From: Dissulfurispira thermophila
GTDB taxonomy: Bacteria; Nitrospirota; Thermodesulfovibrionia; Thermodesulfovibrionales; Dissulfurispiraceae
Assembly (NCBI RefSeq): GCF_014701235.1
Contig: NZ_AP022873.1
Span: forward strand, 1 to 64,000
Direction of reading: 5' to 3'
Length of the DNA: 64,000 nucleotides
Shown here: one piece after another, positions 55,309-64,000 of the stretch
How positions within the stretch are numbered: position 1 is the stretch's first letter
Layout: every line of letters starts with the position of its first letter
Position numbers and translations under genes: made by a program
Notes under the pieces: model-generated
The model's input: only the letters and a program-made list of their open reading frames with translations
What the model was told of the DNA's origin: nothing
The model's database searches: none

Positions 55309-57951
55309 ATGAGGTTAGATAAATTGACAGTAAAAAGCCAGGAGGCAATACAGGAGGCTCAGAGGATTGCAGAGGCAAAGGGTAATCAACAGCTTGATGT
55401 TGAGCATCTCCTTTATGCGCTTCTTGAGGATGAAGAAGGAATAGCATATCAGATACTGAAGCGCATTGGTGTAGATATAAATGCAGTAAGGGCAGACCTC
55501 AATAAAGAAATTGATAAATTTCCAAAGGTCTCAGGTGCAACACCTCTCGGGCAGATATATATAGGTCCGAGACTGAAGACCGTGCTCGAAAATGCATTTC
55601 AGGAAGCAATGCACCTGACAGATGAATTTATAAGTGTTGAACATCTGTTGCTCAGCGTATCAAAGGCATATGGCCCTGCAGCAGATATTCTCAAAAGATA
55701 TGGTGCAACGGCTGATAATATACTGTCGGCAATGAGAGAAATTCGAGGGGTTCACAGGGTAACAGACCCAAATCCAGAGGAAAAATATCAGGCTATTGCA
55801 AGATATGCCAAAGACCTTACAGACCTTGCAAAGAAAGGAAGGCTTGACCCTGTAATTGGAAGGGATGAAGAAATAAGAAGGGTGATACATGTGCTTTCCA
55901 GAAGGACGAAAAATAATCCAGTGCTTATAGGGGACCCTGGCGTTGGGAAGACAGCCATTGCTGAAGGGCTTGCACAGAGAATAGTTGCTGGTGATGTGCC
56001 AGAGACATTAAGAGATAAAAGGTTGATAGCCCTTGATATAGGAAGCCTTGTTGCTGGCTCTAAATATCGAGGTGAATTTGAAGAAAGGTTGAAGGCAGTA
56101 TTAAAAGAGATAGAACAATCTGAAGGAAGAATAATAACATTTATTGATGAGCTTCATACACTTGTTGGAGCAGGTGCTGCAGAGGGTGCTGTTGATGCAG
56201 CAAATATGTTAAAACCTGCTCTTGCCAGAGGAGAGTTGAGATGCATTGGTGCTACAACTGTTGATGAATATAGGAAGCACATAGAAAAAGATCCAGCTCT
56301 TGAAAGGAGATTTCAGCCTATTTATATAAAAGAGCCTTCTGTAGAGGATACTATCTCGATTTTAAGAGGACTCAAAGAGAAATACGAGGTGCATCACGGA
56401 GTAAAAATAAAAGACTCTGCTCTTATAGCAGCAGCAGTTCTTTCCCACAGGTATATAACAGACAGATTTTTGCCTGATAAGGCAATAGACCTTATTGATG
56501 AGGCTGCAGCAAGGCTGAGGATGGAGATAGACAGCATGCCTGTGGAGCTTGATGAGATAGAAAGAAGATTGAGACAGCTTGAGATAGAAAAACAGGCATT
56601 GATGAGGGATGATGGCTCATCAGATGCAAAAGATAAACTCGAAAAACTCAGCAGGGAGATGGCAGAACTGAATGCAAAAAGAGATTCCTTGAGAGCACAG
56701 TGGCTGAGTGAAAAAGAGGTCATACAGAAGATAAGAGATATAAAGGAACAAATAGAAAAGACAAGGATTGAGTCTGAAAGGGCAGAAAGAGAGGGCGACC
56801 TCACGAAGGCGGCTGAACTTAGATATGGGCGTCTCCTTGAACTACAGAAGGCACTCGAAAGTGAAAATACAAAACTTCAAGAAACACAGAAAAAAAGAAA
56901 AATGCTCAAAGAAGAGGTAGATGAAGAAGATATAGCAGAGGTTGTATCAAAATGGACTGGTGTTCCTGTTTCGAGGATGCTTGAGACAGAGGTGCAGAAG
57001 CTTATACATATGGAAGACAGATTGAGACTCAGGGTTGTTGGCCAGGATGATGCGATTGTAGCGGTGTCAAATGCCATAAGAAGGGCAAGGGCAGGTCTTC
57101 AGGATCCAAATAGACCAATAGGCTCTTTTCTGTTTTTGGGACCAACAGGAGTTGGAAAGACAGAACTGGCAAAGGCACTTGCAGAATTTATGTTTGATGA
57201 TGAGTCTGCAATGATAAGGATAGACATGTCTGAATATCAGGAGCGTCACACAGTATCAAGACTTGTTGGAGCGCCTCCCGGCTATGTTGGTTATGAAGAA
57301 GGAGGACAACTTACAGAGGCAGTGAGGAGAAGACCATATTCTGTAATCCTATTTGATGAAGTCGAAAAAGCGCATCCAGAGGTTTTTAATATACTGCTAC
57401 AGTTGCTTGATGATGGCAGACTCACAGACGGACATGGCAGAACAGTGGATTTCAGAAATACAGTAGTGATAATGACATCAAACATAGGCAGCGCTCATAT
57501 TCAGGAGATACTTGAAGAGAGGATGAAAAGGCCGTCACACTGGAGTGAAAATGAGAGAGAACTAAAAGAAAAGGTCATGGAGGACTTAAAGACATTTTTC
57601 AGACCCGAGTTCTTAAACAGGATTGATGAGACCATAATATTTAATCCATTAAGTGAAGATTTGCTTAAACAGATTGTGGAGATACAGGTAAACAGAATGA
57701 AAAAATATCTTCAGGAGAAAAAGCTCGATATTGTTCTTACTGAAAATGCCAAAGACTTCATTGCAAAGGCAGGATATGACCCTGTTTACGGAGCAAGGCC
57801 GTTGAAGCGGGCAATACAGAAGGAGATACTTAATCCTCTTGCATTGAGGTTGCTTGATGGCACATTTAGTGAAGGAGACGTAGTAGAAGTAGATTTTGTA
57901 GATGGGAAAATTGTATTTAGCAAATTAGCAGTTGCTGAGGTTGTGTCATAA
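55309..57951 (+). CDS. clpB: ATP-dependent disaggregase ClpB
   Basis: ClpB pulls polypeptides from aggregates together with DnaK-DnaJ. It has about 880 aa. The N-domain has [17 protein letters not shown] at the start. AAA-1 has Walker [10 protein letters not shown] (near 202). The middle coiled-coil (about 400-525) is diagnostic of ClpB rather than ClpA/C. AAA-2 has GPTGVGKTE (near 610) and [27 protein letters not shown] precedes the ATG at 55309; the longer frame from 55264 runs into the repeat and is rejected. It probably belongs to the HspR regulon. Confidence 0.96.
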   Translation: MRLDKLTVKSQEAIQEAQRIAEAKGNQQLDVEHLLYALLEDEEGIAYQILKRIGVDINAVRADLNKEIDKFPKVSGATPLGQIYIGPRLKTVLENAFQEAMHLTDEFISVEHLLLSVSKAYGPAADILKRYGATADNILSAMREIRGVHRVTDPNPEEKYQAIARYAKDLTDLAKKGRLDPVIGRDEEIRRVIHVLSRRTKNNPVLIGDPGVGKTAIAEGLAQRIVAGDVPETLRDKRLIALDIGSLVAGSKYRGEFEERLKAVLKEIEQSEGRIITFIDELHTLVGAGAAEGAVDAANMLKPALARGELRCIGATTVDEYRKHIEKDPALERRFQPIYIKEPSVEDTISILRGLKEKYEVHHGVKIKDSALIAAAVLSHRYITDRFLPDKAIDLIDEAAARLRMEIDSMPVELDEIERRLRQLEIEKQALMRDDGSSDAKDKLEKLSREMAELNAKRDSLRAQWLSEKEVIQKIRDIKEQIEKTRIESERAEREGDLTKAAELRYGRLLELQKALESENTKLQETQKKRKMLKEEVDEEDIAEVVSKWTGVPVSRMLETEVQKLIHMEDRLRLRVVGQDDAIVAVSNAIRRARAGLQDPNRPIGSFLFLGPTGVGKTELAKALAEFMFDDESAMIRIDMSEYQERHTVSRLVGAPPGYVGYEEGGQLTEAVRRRPYSVILFDEVEKAHPEVFNILLQLLDDGRLTDGHGRTVDFRNTVVIMTSNIGSAHIQEILEERMKRPSHWSENERELKEKVMEDLKTFFRPEFLNRIDETIIFNPLSEDLLKQIVEIQVNRMKKYLQEKKLDIVLTENAKDFIAKAGYDPVYGARPLKRAIQKEILNPLALRLLDGTFSEGDVVEVDFVDGKIVFSKLAVAEVVS

Positions 57952-57993
57952 GGGTCTTTGACCCTTAAATATAAACTTATAATTCCTTGAAAC

Positions 57994-58110
57994 AGATTGC
58001 TTAGCCTTCGGCTCGCAACGAGGTCCCCAAAAAATCCCAAGATTTTTTTGGGGACCAGAATGGCAGCCTTAATAACTGTCATTGCGAGAAGCGGAGCGAC
58101 GAAGCAATCT
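57994..58110. repeat. TCATTGCGAG repeat pair with GGTCCCC hairpin, between clpB and hsp20
   Basis: AGATTGCTTAGCC (57994 on) and the inverted TCATTGCGAGAAGCGGAGC...AAGCAATCT (to 58110) flank the hairpin GGTCCCCAAAAAATC (58022-58036)/GATTTTTTTGGGGACC (58041-58056). The latter is a second copy of the hairpin at 24081. The region may act as terminator for clpB. Confidence 0.6.
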
Positions 58111-58131
58111 CAAGGAAAAAAGGAGGACACC

Positions 58132-58587
58132 ATGTCAATCGTAAAATGGAGCCCATTAAAAGAACTGGAGGAGATGAGAAAGGATATGGACAGGCTTTTT
58201 GAGGACTTCTTTGCACCTGTGGCAAGGAGGAGACGCTGGCTTAAACCTGAGGTTGGTGTTGTTGTGCCAAATATCGAAATGTATGACAGAAAAAACGAGA
58301 TAGTATTGAAGGCAGAATTGCCAGGGGTGCATAAAGAAGATATTGACTTGACCATAACAAAAGATTCGTTAACACTGAAAGGCGAGGTCAAGAAAGAAGA
58401 AGAGGTGAAAGAAGAAGACTACTATGCATGCGAGAGGAGCTATGGGAGCTTTACAAGGACAATTGCCCTTCCTGTGGAAGTTGATAGTGAAAAGGCAAAG
58501 GCATCGTTTAAAAACGGTGTGCTTGAGATAGTGCTTCCAAAGAAGGAAGAGGCAAAACCAAAAGAAATAAAGATAGAAGTATCGTAA
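58132..58587 (+). CDS. Hsp20/alpha-crystallin small heat-shock protein
   Basis: This 151-aa holdase keeps unfolded proteins soluble. The alpha-crystallin domain covers about 45-140: VPNIEMYDRKNEIVLKAELPG, then GSFTRTIALPVEVD and ASFKNGVLEIVLPKK with the conserved GVL. The N-terminus is short and has the KDMDRLFEDFF pattern. AGGAGG lies 7 bp before the ATG; the frame open upstream into the repeat is rejected. It has a strong terminator behind it. Confidence 0.93.
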   Translation: MSIVKWSPLKELEEMRKDMDRLFEDFFAPVARRRRWLKPEVGVVVPNIEMYDRKNEIVLKAELPGVHKEDIDLTITKDSLTLKGEVKKEEEVKEEDYYACERSYGSFTRTIALPVEVDSEKAKASFKNGVLEIVLPKKEEAKPKEIKIEVS

Positions 58588-58594
58588 AAATATC

Positions 58595-58625
58595 AAAGAG
58601 GGCGGGATTTTATCCCGCCCTCTTT
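58595..58625 (+). terminator. Terminator after hsp20
   Basis: A perfect 13-bp stem (AAAGAGGGCGGGA/TCCCGCCCTCTTT) with loop TTTTA sits 7 bp after the stop. It also separates hsp20 from the convergent tRNA-Asn. Confidence 0.85.
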
Positions 58626-58636
58626 ATGCCTTTAAG

Positions 58637-58709
58637 CTCCTGGGGAGGGACTCGAACCCCCGACCAAGTGGTTAACAGCCACCCGCTCTGCCGGCTGAGC
58701 TACCCAGGA
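58637..58709 (-). tRNA. tRNA-Asn (anticodon GTT)
   Basis: A 73-nt cloverleaf on the minus strand. The acceptor TCCTGGG pairs with CCCAGGA, the anticodon stem GGTGG/CCACT holds loop CTGTTAA (anticodon GTT), and the T-arm is GGGGG-TTCGAGT-CCCTC. The discriminator is G, and CCA is not encoded. Confidence 0.96.
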
Positions 58710-58756
58710 AATCTAACAAAAGTTATTTATATCAAAAAATTTGGGTTGTTGTCAAA

Positions 58757-59239
58757 CTAACCGATGTCCTCGTTATCCTTATCTTTTTCCTGTTCTTCAA
58801 TAAATCTGAAAAGTCTTTCCATCGCATCTATCTGCTGGAGTTTTTTATTTCTGCCCGACAGTCTTATTACATCCTCTATAAAATCAGGGGACTCTGGCAT
58901 GTTTGTATTATAAACACCTCTTTTTGTAATTTTGTATCCCTCCAGTTCTGTTCTGACAGAATTTTTTGACCCGATTATTTTTCTTACGAGCATATGTCCA
59001 CTCTTTGCATTCAATAAAGTGATTACTGCCCTCAGATACCCTATAGCCTCATTCCAGTTTGACAGATTAAATTCAATATCAGAATGAATCAGCACTTCAT
59101 TATTTTTACTTATATCTATGGCATTTATGGCAAAGCCTTTTGAAAGTTCCCACAGATTATCTATTGTGTCAGGAGTAACGATTTTATACGAATAAGGCAG
59201 CTTTATATAAAATGCCCTTATCTCTCTGTAAAGTTCCAT
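58757..59239 (-). CDS. Hypothetical cytosolic protein
   Basis: This 160-aa protein starts MELYREIRAFYIKLPYSYKIV. It has no signal or TM segment and ends in an acidic tail (EEQEKDKDNEDIG). Alternating hydrophobic residues suggest a compact alpha/beta fold. It resembles no family I know. The gene stands alone on the minus strand beside tRNA-Asn, divergent from the porin. Confidence 0.6.
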   Translation of the reverse strand: MELYREIRAFYIKLPYSYKIVTPDTIDNLWELSKGFAINAIDISKNNEVLIHSDIEFNLSNWNEAIGYLRAVITLLNAKSGHMLVRKIIGSKNSVRTELEGYKITKRGVYNTNMPESPDFIEDVIRLSGRNKKLQQIDAMERLFRFIEEQEKDKDNEDIG

Positions 59240-59337
59240 TCAGTCATTATACCATAAATGCACAAGGCATCGAGAGTCGAGTCAAAGACTATTTTTGCCT
59301 CATCTATAGTTTCGTAATCTTTAAACTAAAAAACATC

Positions 59338-59366
59338 TTGACATCTTAATCAAGAAATGTTATAAC
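59338..59366 (+). promoter_or_regulatory. Porin promoter
   Basis: TTGACA (59338-59343), a 17-bp spacer and TATAAC (59361-59366) lie 32 bp before the porin ATG. GGGGGTG precedes the start. This is the best sigma-70-type match in the window together with that of dnaJ. Confidence 0.7.
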
Positions 59367-59397
59367 TCTTTTACAAAATTTTAACAGGGGGTGTTTT

Positions 59398-60909
59398 ATG
59401 AAGAAGTTTTTGGTAGTTCTCCTTTCGCTCTCTCTTATGCTTCCTCTTCCTGTATTCGCTGCTGATCAGGCAGACCTCCTTCAGAAAATCGAGGCACTGT
59501 CTAAAGAACTCGACCGTCTGAAGCAGCAGATGCAGGAGATGCAGCAAAAAGAGGCAGCAAAGGAGGAAAGAATCACGGTAGTTGAGAAAAAGGCTGAAGA
59601 AGCCGCAGGGCCAAGCTGGCTGGAGATTGGTGGAGACTTCAGGGCAAGGATTGACAGCCTAAGTGGTAAAACGCATGATGCACGTCTTTTGGGTGGTACT
59701 CCATTTGGTTCAACAATTACGGGAGTTGATGGGAAGGATGTAAAAAACGATTCTTTGTTTACCAATCGCCTCGGACTTAATCTCAGGGCAAAGGCAACAG
59801 AAGACATTACAGTTAAAGCAAGACTCCTGATGTATAAGGTCTGGGGAATGGGTAATACCAATCCTGTAACAACCAATGCATTCTTTGCTGACAGGACAGT
59901 ATTTGATGGGACTACAGGCCACATACCGCAGGATAATACCCTCAGGGTTGATCAGGCATATGCAACATGGAGCAATATCGGCGGCGCACCAGTATGGTTT
60001 TCTATTGGAAGAAGGCCTTCAACAGGCGGTATCCCACAAAATCTGAGAACGAACACAGAAAAGACAGGCACAGCAGGTGTTCCTTCGCTGCTCGTTGATT
60101 ATGCATTTGATGGTCTGACAATAGGTTATGCCCCTGACATAGAAGCTCTTCCGGGTGCATATGCAAAGTTCTGCTATGGAAAAGGTCTTGACAGCGGATT
60201 CAGGCCGAAGAATAATAACCTTAAAGACACTTCTATGTTCGGCATAGATGTGGTTCCTTATGACACCGACAAATTTCATGTCGAGTTTAACTGGAATAGA
60301 GGTGCCAATATTTTCTTTAACCCAGACGCGATAGATAATAATACAAATCTTGGTGAAATAGATTGGTATGGGGCAACAGTCATGGGTAAGGTTGGAGACC
60401 TCAATCTGTTTGCATCAGGCGCTATTAGCAAAACACATCCTAATAATAATTCCATGGGACCATTTGCAGATGGTAATTCTTTCGGATTGATGTGGGACAC
60501 TGTTGAAGGTAAAAAATCACGCACAGGAAATGCTATCTATCTTGGTGGCAGATATGATATTACTTCCACTGGTACAAAGATTGGCTTGGAGTATAACCAT
60601 GGCTCTAAGAACTGGATAACATTTGTTCCCGCCAATGATGACATATGGACAGGAAAACTCGGAACAAGGGGCGATGTCTATGAGGTGTATCTTATTCAGG
60701 AACTCAATAAGAAGCCTATTGCTAAGAGAGGAAAGGCATTCTTCAGGCTTGGCTACCAATACTATGACTTCAAATATACTGGGAGCAACAACTGGGTTGG
60801 AGCACCACAAAAAATCTCAGATCTGAATAAAACAACGGGAGCGGGTGTATTCAAAGAAGTAATTGATAAGGCACACGACATCTACTTAACCTTTGATGTC
60901 TTATTCTAA
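59398..60909 (+). CDS. Outer-membrane porin-like protein (DUF3373-type)
   Basis: This 503-aa exported protein has a signal peptide (residues 1-21, ending VFA-A). A short coiled coil (about 24-72; LLQKIEALSKELDRLKQQMQ in the centre) follows, then a beta-rich domain to the C-terminus ending in Phe (TFDVLF), as for beta-barrel outer-membrane proteins. The barrel begins SWLEIGGDFRARIDS. Such porins with an N-terminal trimerising coil occur in Nitrospirota-like and delta-type bacteria. A terminator follows. Confidence 0.8.
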   Translation: MKKFLVVLLSLSLMLPLPVFAADQADLLQKIEALSKELDRLKQQMQEMQQKEAAKEERITVVEKKAEEAAGPSWLEIGGDFRARIDSLSGKTHDARLLGGTPFGSTITGVDGKDVKNDSLFTNRLGLNLRAKATEDITVKARLLMYKVWGMGNTNPVTTNAFFADRTVFDGTTGHIPQDNTLRVDQAYATWSNIGGAPVWFSIGRRPSTGGIPQNLRTNTEKTGTAGVPSLLVDYAFDGLTIGYAPDIEALPGAYAKFCYGKGLDSGFRPKNNNLKDTSMFGIDVVPYDTDKFHVEFNWNRGANIFFNPDAIDNNTNLGEIDWYGATVMGKVGDLNLFASGAISKTHPNNNSMGPFADGNSFGLMWDTVEGKKSRTGNAIYLGGRYDITSTGTKIGLEYNHGSKNWITFVPANDDIWTGKLGTRGDVYEVYLIQELNKKPIAKRGKAFFRLGYQYYDFKYTGSNNWVGAPQKISDLNKTTGAGVFKEVIDKAHDIYLTFDVLF

Positions 60910-60931
60910 GCGCTAACTTGTCATTAGATTC

Positions 60932-60960
60932 AAAGGAGGGGCTTACGCCCCTCTTTTTTT
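60932..60960 (+). terminator. Terminator after the porin gene
   Basis: GAGGGGC-TTAC-GCCCCTC is followed by seven T. It lies 26 bp after the stop. Confidence 0.88.
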
Positions 60961-61004
60961 ATTGCCTAACTTACCTCCCCTTCTAAAGCAATCACAAATA
61001 TTCA

Positions 61005-61033
61005 TTGTTTATTCACAAATTTAATGCTATAAT
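61005..61033 (+). promoter_or_regulatory. Promoter of the TlpA operon
   Basis: TGC-TATAAT (61028-61033 for the hexamer) has a weak -35 TTGTTT at 61005-61010 with a 17-bp spacer. It lies about 40 bp before the ATG at 61074. Confidence 0.55.
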
Positions 61034-61073
61034 GTTTATAAATCAATAAACTATGCACTTATGGGGAGGTAGC

Positions 61074-61583
61074 ATGGGAAGACTCAGATTTTTGATATCA
61101 ATGCTTGTCTTTTTGACTTTATGTATGTTTCTTTTTGCAAATGCCTTTGCAGCACAATCGTTAGCACCTGACTTTGCACTTAATGACATCACAGGCAAAA
61201 AAGTAAAACTCTCGGAATTTAGGGGCAGGGTAATTCTTCTCAACTTCTGGGCAACATGGTGCGGACCATGCAAGGCAGAGATGCCGTCTCTGAATAATCT
61301 TTATAATGAATTTAAAGATAAAGGTTTTGTCGTCCTCGCTGTATCAGTTGATACATCGGAAAAATCTGTGAAGTCATTTATAAAAGACAACAAGCTCTCA
61401 TTTCCAGTATTAATGGACAAAAACAAGGCAGTTTCCTTTGATGATTACGGTGTATTAGGACTGCCAACCACATTTTTAATAGACAAAAATGGAGGCATTG
61501 TAGAAAAGATTATGGGTGAAAGGGAGTGGGATTCCCCACAAATAAAAGAAAGAATTCTAAAACTCATTGGAGGTAAAAAATGA
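61074..61583 (+). CDS. TlpA-like periplasmic thioredoxin-fold protein
   Basis: This 169-aa exported thioredoxin has a signal sequence (about 1-25, ending NAFAAQ). The active site is WATWCGPCKAEMP (near 57-62). The insertion and cis-Pro typical of TlpA/ResA proteins follow (GLPTTFLID). Such proteins reduce disulfides for cytochrome c maturation or periplasmic redox. GGGGAGGT precedes the ATG at 61074, so the frame open from 61053 is rejected. It overlaps the next gene by 4 bp. Confidence 0.92.
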   Translation: MGRLRFLISMLVFLTLCMFLFANAFAAQSLAPDFALNDITGKKVKLSEFRGRVILLNFWATWCGPCKAEMPSLNNLYNEFKDKGFVVLAVSVDTSEKSVKSFIKDNKLSFPVLMDKNKAVSFDDYGVLGLPTTFLIDKNGGIVEKIMGEREWDSPQIKERILKLIGGKK

Positions 61584-61942
61584 AGGAGATGAATAATAAA
61601 TGCAGGTTGTTAATTTTTTTAGCAATGCTATTGAACATAGCATTGGTAGCAGGATGCTCTGACACATTCGTTGTTACAAAAGATGGTAAGAGCTATTTTT
61701 TTGGCAGTAACAGGGAAGGATTTTACAAGATGATATGCGAGTCAGGGGATTTAGATAAAATCCTTGCTGATACAAAACTTCCTCAAAATATCAAAGACGA
61801 TCTTTATAAATACAATTGCACTGCTTCACAATCAAGGGACAAGGTAAAAGAAATTTATTCTTCTATGACACCTGAGCAGCGAAGGGATTTGAGACTTGCC
61901 TTTCAGCTTCATGGGTATGACATAAACCTCATGGCGTGTTGA
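61580..61942 (+). CDS. Small lipoprotein of unknown function
   Basis: This 120-aa protein has a lipobox LVAGC (Cys near 26) after a hydrophobic signal. The mature part holds two further Cys (ICES, YNCTA) and a terminal Cys (LMAC). It has SSMTPEQRRDLRLAFQ near the C-terminus. The ATG overlaps the TlpA stop (ATGA). With a thioredoxin partner, the Cys residues could be substrates; that is inference. Confidence 0.75.
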   Translation: MKEMNNKCRLLIFLAMLLNIALVAGCSDTFVVTKDGKSYFFGSNREGFYKMICESGDLDKILADTKLPQNIKDDLYKYNCTASQSRDKVKEIYSSMTPEQRRDLRLAFQLHGYDINLMAC

Positions 61943-62044
61943 GACCCAAAGATTCCTGTATCCGGTCGGATACAATAAGTTGGTAAAGTGGTGAAAGAAA
62001 AAATTGTTGATTTTGTTGAGGTATATCCTTAAAATTTATCTGTT

Positions 62045-62602
62045 ATGATAACAGACAGTCCTGATGGGATAAAACAGCTTAATACATTAATAGAACTTTC
62101 GGCACTTATTAACTCATCCCTTGATATTGCTGAAATTAGGAAAAGGTCAATACAGGCTGTTACAGAACTCGTGAATGCAGAGGCTGGAAGCCTGCTTTTT
62201 TTAGATGGAGATACAGGCGAACTTTATTTTGATGTTGCTATTGGAGAAAAAGGAGAGCATATAAAAACAATACGACTTAAAAGAGGAGAAGGTATTGCAG
62301 GATGGGTTGTAGAGCATAATGAGCCTGTGATTATAAATGATGTCCAGAATGACTCGAGATTTTTTAAAGGTGGAGATGAAAAGAGCGATTTTACAACAAA
62401 AAACATGATATGTGTGCCTGTAAAAACAAAAGACAGACTTGTAAGTATGCCACAGGCGATAAATAAGAATGATTCATCATTCAGCACATCTGCTCTTGAT
62501 TTGTTGGTAGGTCTTTTTAATCAGGTTGCTATAGCAATAGAAAATGCAAGGCTTTATAATGCATTTTTTAAGGCATATAAAGAGATGGAGATAGTGATAT
62601 GA
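62045..62602 (+). CDS. Stand-alone GAF-domain protein
   Basis: This 185-aa protein is essentially a single GAF domain (about 8-170): LIELSALINSSLDIAEI at the start, AGSLLFLDGDTGELYFDVAIGEKG, GIAGWVVEHNEPVIINDVQND and VAIAIENARLYN. No catalytic or DNA-binding domain is attached. GAF domains bind cyclic nucleotides or other small ligands. It overlaps the next gene (an MBL-fold hydrolase) by 4 bp, suggesting a two-protein unit. Confidence 0.82.
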   Translation: MITDSPDGIKQLNTLIELSALINSSLDIAEIRKRSIQAVTELVNAEAGSLLFLDGDTGELYFDVAIGEKGEHIKTIRLKRGEGIAGWVVEHNEPVIINDVQNDSRFFKGGDEKSDFTTKNMICVPVKTKDRLVSMPQAINKNDSSFSTSALDLLVGLFNQVAIAIENARLYNAFFKAYKEMEIVI

Positions 62603-63366
62603 AGGTAAAAGTGCTTGGATGTTCAGGAGCAGAATTTCCGGGGCATAATCCGCCTGGTTTTTTGTTGGATGATGAGATACTGTTTGATGCAGGCAGTCTT
62701 ACCAATGTCCTTGACAAAAGTGCTCAGGCAAAGATAAAAGATATATTCATTACTCATGCACACCTTGATCATATAAGAGGCATCTCATTTCTTGCAGACA
62801 ATATAATAGTTGCAAAAAGAAGACAAAGAGTAAATATTATCAGCATTCCGCTTGTGATAAAGACAATAAAGAAAAATCTCTTGAATGATTCTCTCTGGCC
62901 TGATTTTACGATGATACCTGATTATGAGAATGCAGTGCTGAAATACAGGGAAATAAAACCGAGTGAGTCAATAAGGATAAATGATTATAAAATCACTCCG
63001 TATAGTGTTCATCATTCAGTTCCAGCAGTAGGATATTTGGTTGAAGACTCAAGCAAGAAGCGATTTTTTTATACAGGGGACACAGGACCTACTGATTCCA
63101 CCTGGAATGCCATAGGAGACAAAAAGATTCATTGCCTGATAATAGAGGTCTCTTTCCCTAATAAAATGCGGAATATGGCAATATTAACAGGGCATCTTAC
63201 ACCTCAATTATTGAAGGAAGAGTTAATGAAAATCAAGCAAATGCCAGATAAGATATACATCACTCATCCAAAACCACAACACTTCAATGCCATTAAAAGA
63301 GAGTTGGAAAGGCTTAAGATAGAAAACCTGCGGTTGCTGAAGGATGGAGATATAATCAGGATATAA
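62599..63366 (+). CDS. Metallo-beta-lactamase-fold hydrolase (cAMP phosphodiesterase-like)
   Basis: This 255-aa protein has the MBL metal motif THAHLDHIRGISF (about residues 52-64). Further metal ligands are in VHHSVPAVGY, TGDTG and THPKPQHF. The N-terminal LGCSGAEFPGHNPPGFLLDD and the THAHLDH context resemble class II cyclic-nucleotide phosphodiesterases. The substrate is not certain. It is translationally coupled to the GAF protein, which could regulate it. Confidence 0.8.
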   Translation: MKVKVLGCSGAEFPGHNPPGFLLDDEILFDAGSLTNVLDKSAQAKIKDIFITHAHLDHIRGISFLADNIIVAKRRQRVNIISIPLVIKTIKKNLLNDSLWPDFTMIPDYENAVLKYREIKPSESIRINDYKITPYSVHHSVPAVGYLVEDSSKKRFFYTGDTGPTDSTWNAIGDKKIHCLIIEVSFPNKMRNMAILTGHLTPQLLKEELMKIKQMPDKIYITHPKPQHFNAIKRELERLKIENLRLLKDGDIIRI

Positions 63367-63371
63367 ATAAC

Positions 63372-64000
63372 TTATTGCTTATTGTCAGCAATAAATCCTG
63401 ATTTTTTGAGTGCTGACAGGAGTCCAGAATCTTGATTTTTACTTTGTGAGCCATGAGTCATGAGCAATGAGTTACTTAAGAATTTTGCCACATACTTCCC
63501 TAAAATATCAGGCTCAAGATTGACTGTATCTCCAATATTTTTGAATCCTATAGTAGTCATTTTTGCAGTATGTGGTATTATTACAACGTTGAAGGCATCT
63601 TTTAAGACATCCACAACTGTGAGACTTATGCCATCAACTGTAACAGAACCTTTTTCTATGAGGTATCTCAATATATTGTCAGGGGCTTGTATCTCAACCC
63701 TTATTGCATTGCCTATGTGGGTCTTGCTTTTTATTCTACCTGTGCCTTCTACATGGCCTGTGACAAAATGTCCGCCAAGCTTTGAGTTTGGTCTAAGGGA
63801 TGGTTCAAGATTAACCCTATCGCCTCTTCTAAGGCTTCCGAGATTTGTGCTTTTTAGGGTTTCATGTGAAACATCGAATGAGAAAATGTCTTTGTCTATA
63901 GATACCACAGTAAGACATACACCATTTATAGCAATGCTGTCTCCTATTACAGCATCTTTTATGACATCTGATGATTTTATAAATAACCGAGCGCTCTCTG
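63372..64000 (-). CDS. ribE: Riboflavin synthase alpha subunit, partial (5' end outside window)
   Basis: The frame runs from beyond the window edge. Visible text includes SDVIKDAVIGDSIAINGVCLTV in two parts: DAVIGDSIAINGVCL near the left edge of the protein and GGHFVTGHVEGTGRI downstream. These are the two lumazine-synthase-type barrels of riboflavin synthase. The second barrel has EKGSVTVDGISLTV. Near the C-terminus NSLLMTHGSQSKNQDSG is encoded by a CTCATTGCTCATGACTCATG repeat. A parS-like GTTTCATGTGAAAC lies inside at 63861. Confidence 0.9.
   Translation of the reverse strand, partial: ESARLFIKSSDVIKDAVIGDSIAINGVCLTVVSIDKDIFSFDVSHETLKSTNLGSLRRGDRVNLEPSLRPNSKLGGHFVTGHVEGTGRIKSKTHIGNAIRVEIQAPDNILRYLIEKGSVTVDGISLTVVDVLKDAFNVVIIPHTAKMTTIGFKNIGDTVNLEPDILGKYVAKFLSNSLLMTHGSQSKNQDSGLLSALKKSGFIADNKQ

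Noticed and set aside
59481-59924. 147-aa antisense ORF in the porin gene
   Set aside because: It is a Ser-rich shadow of the coiled-coil and barrel region.

Overview
The window looks like the origin-proximal part of an AT-rich Gram-negative chromosome. It opens with dnaA-dnaN-gyrB, has a perfect parS-type palindrome at 23.7 kb, and carries envelope genes (tolQRB, ftsEX-envC, a heptose kinase, a porin). HspR-controlled chaperones, a selenocysteine synthase, a DUF3373-type porin and periplasmic rhodanese/TlpA-type sulfur proteins would fit an anaerobic or microaerophilic lineage such as Nitrospirota. The phylum is an inference from gene content only.

Layout. 0.1-5 kb: replication genes. 5-7.8 kb: a sugar/nucleoside kinase, a nucleotidyltransferase with a small partner ORF, and an APH-fold kinase. 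7.8-19.5 kb, mostly minus strand: a DEDDy exonuclease, ctpA, envC, ftsX, ftsE, split transketolase, comF, purA, serA and a class V aminotransferase. 19.6-23.7 kb: a relic restriction-modification pair in which both proteins have lost their catalytic cores, then selA, rnhA, dgt and parS. 23.7-26 kb: gene-poor ground with palindromic elements, a MITE-like element and a frameshifted PIN toxin. 26-35 kb: a release-factor-like rescue protein, an FKBP, a PAP2-glycosyltransferase fusion, a GT2, a flippase-like protein, a degenerate AAA+ protein, mnmG and rsmG. 35-43.5 kb: a second MITE-like copy, tRNA-Leu, a diguanylate cyclase, a probable Mg2+ transport pair, mtnA, a polyprenyl synthase, AMMECR1 and a PilZ response regulator. 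43.5-49 kb: moaC, a triple-rhodanese selenoprotein and the tol genes. 49-53.6 kb: a heptose kinase, a tRNA thiolase, hisF and hisA. 53.7-58.6 kb: dnaJ-hspR, clpB and hsp20. 58.6-64 kb: tRNA-Asn, a porin, a TlpA thioredoxin, a GAF/MBL pair and the 3' part of ribE.

The strongest discoveries are these. (1) An in-frame TGA in a periplasmic three-rhodanese protein (44430-45779), followed at the expected distance by a hairpin, in a genome that encodes SelA in the same window. (2) A type II restriction-modification pair in which methyltransferase and endonuclease have each suffered an in-frame excision of the catalytic core while both reading frames stay open. (3) A soluble MgtE-like sensor translationally coupled to an NRAMP homologue with non-canonical metal-site motifs. 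(4) Two copies of a MITE-like element whose 17-bp terminal inverted repeats differ between copies by compensatory changes. (5) Low-complexity dispersed repeats that enter conserved proteins in frame, most clearly a ~39-residue insertion in HisF.
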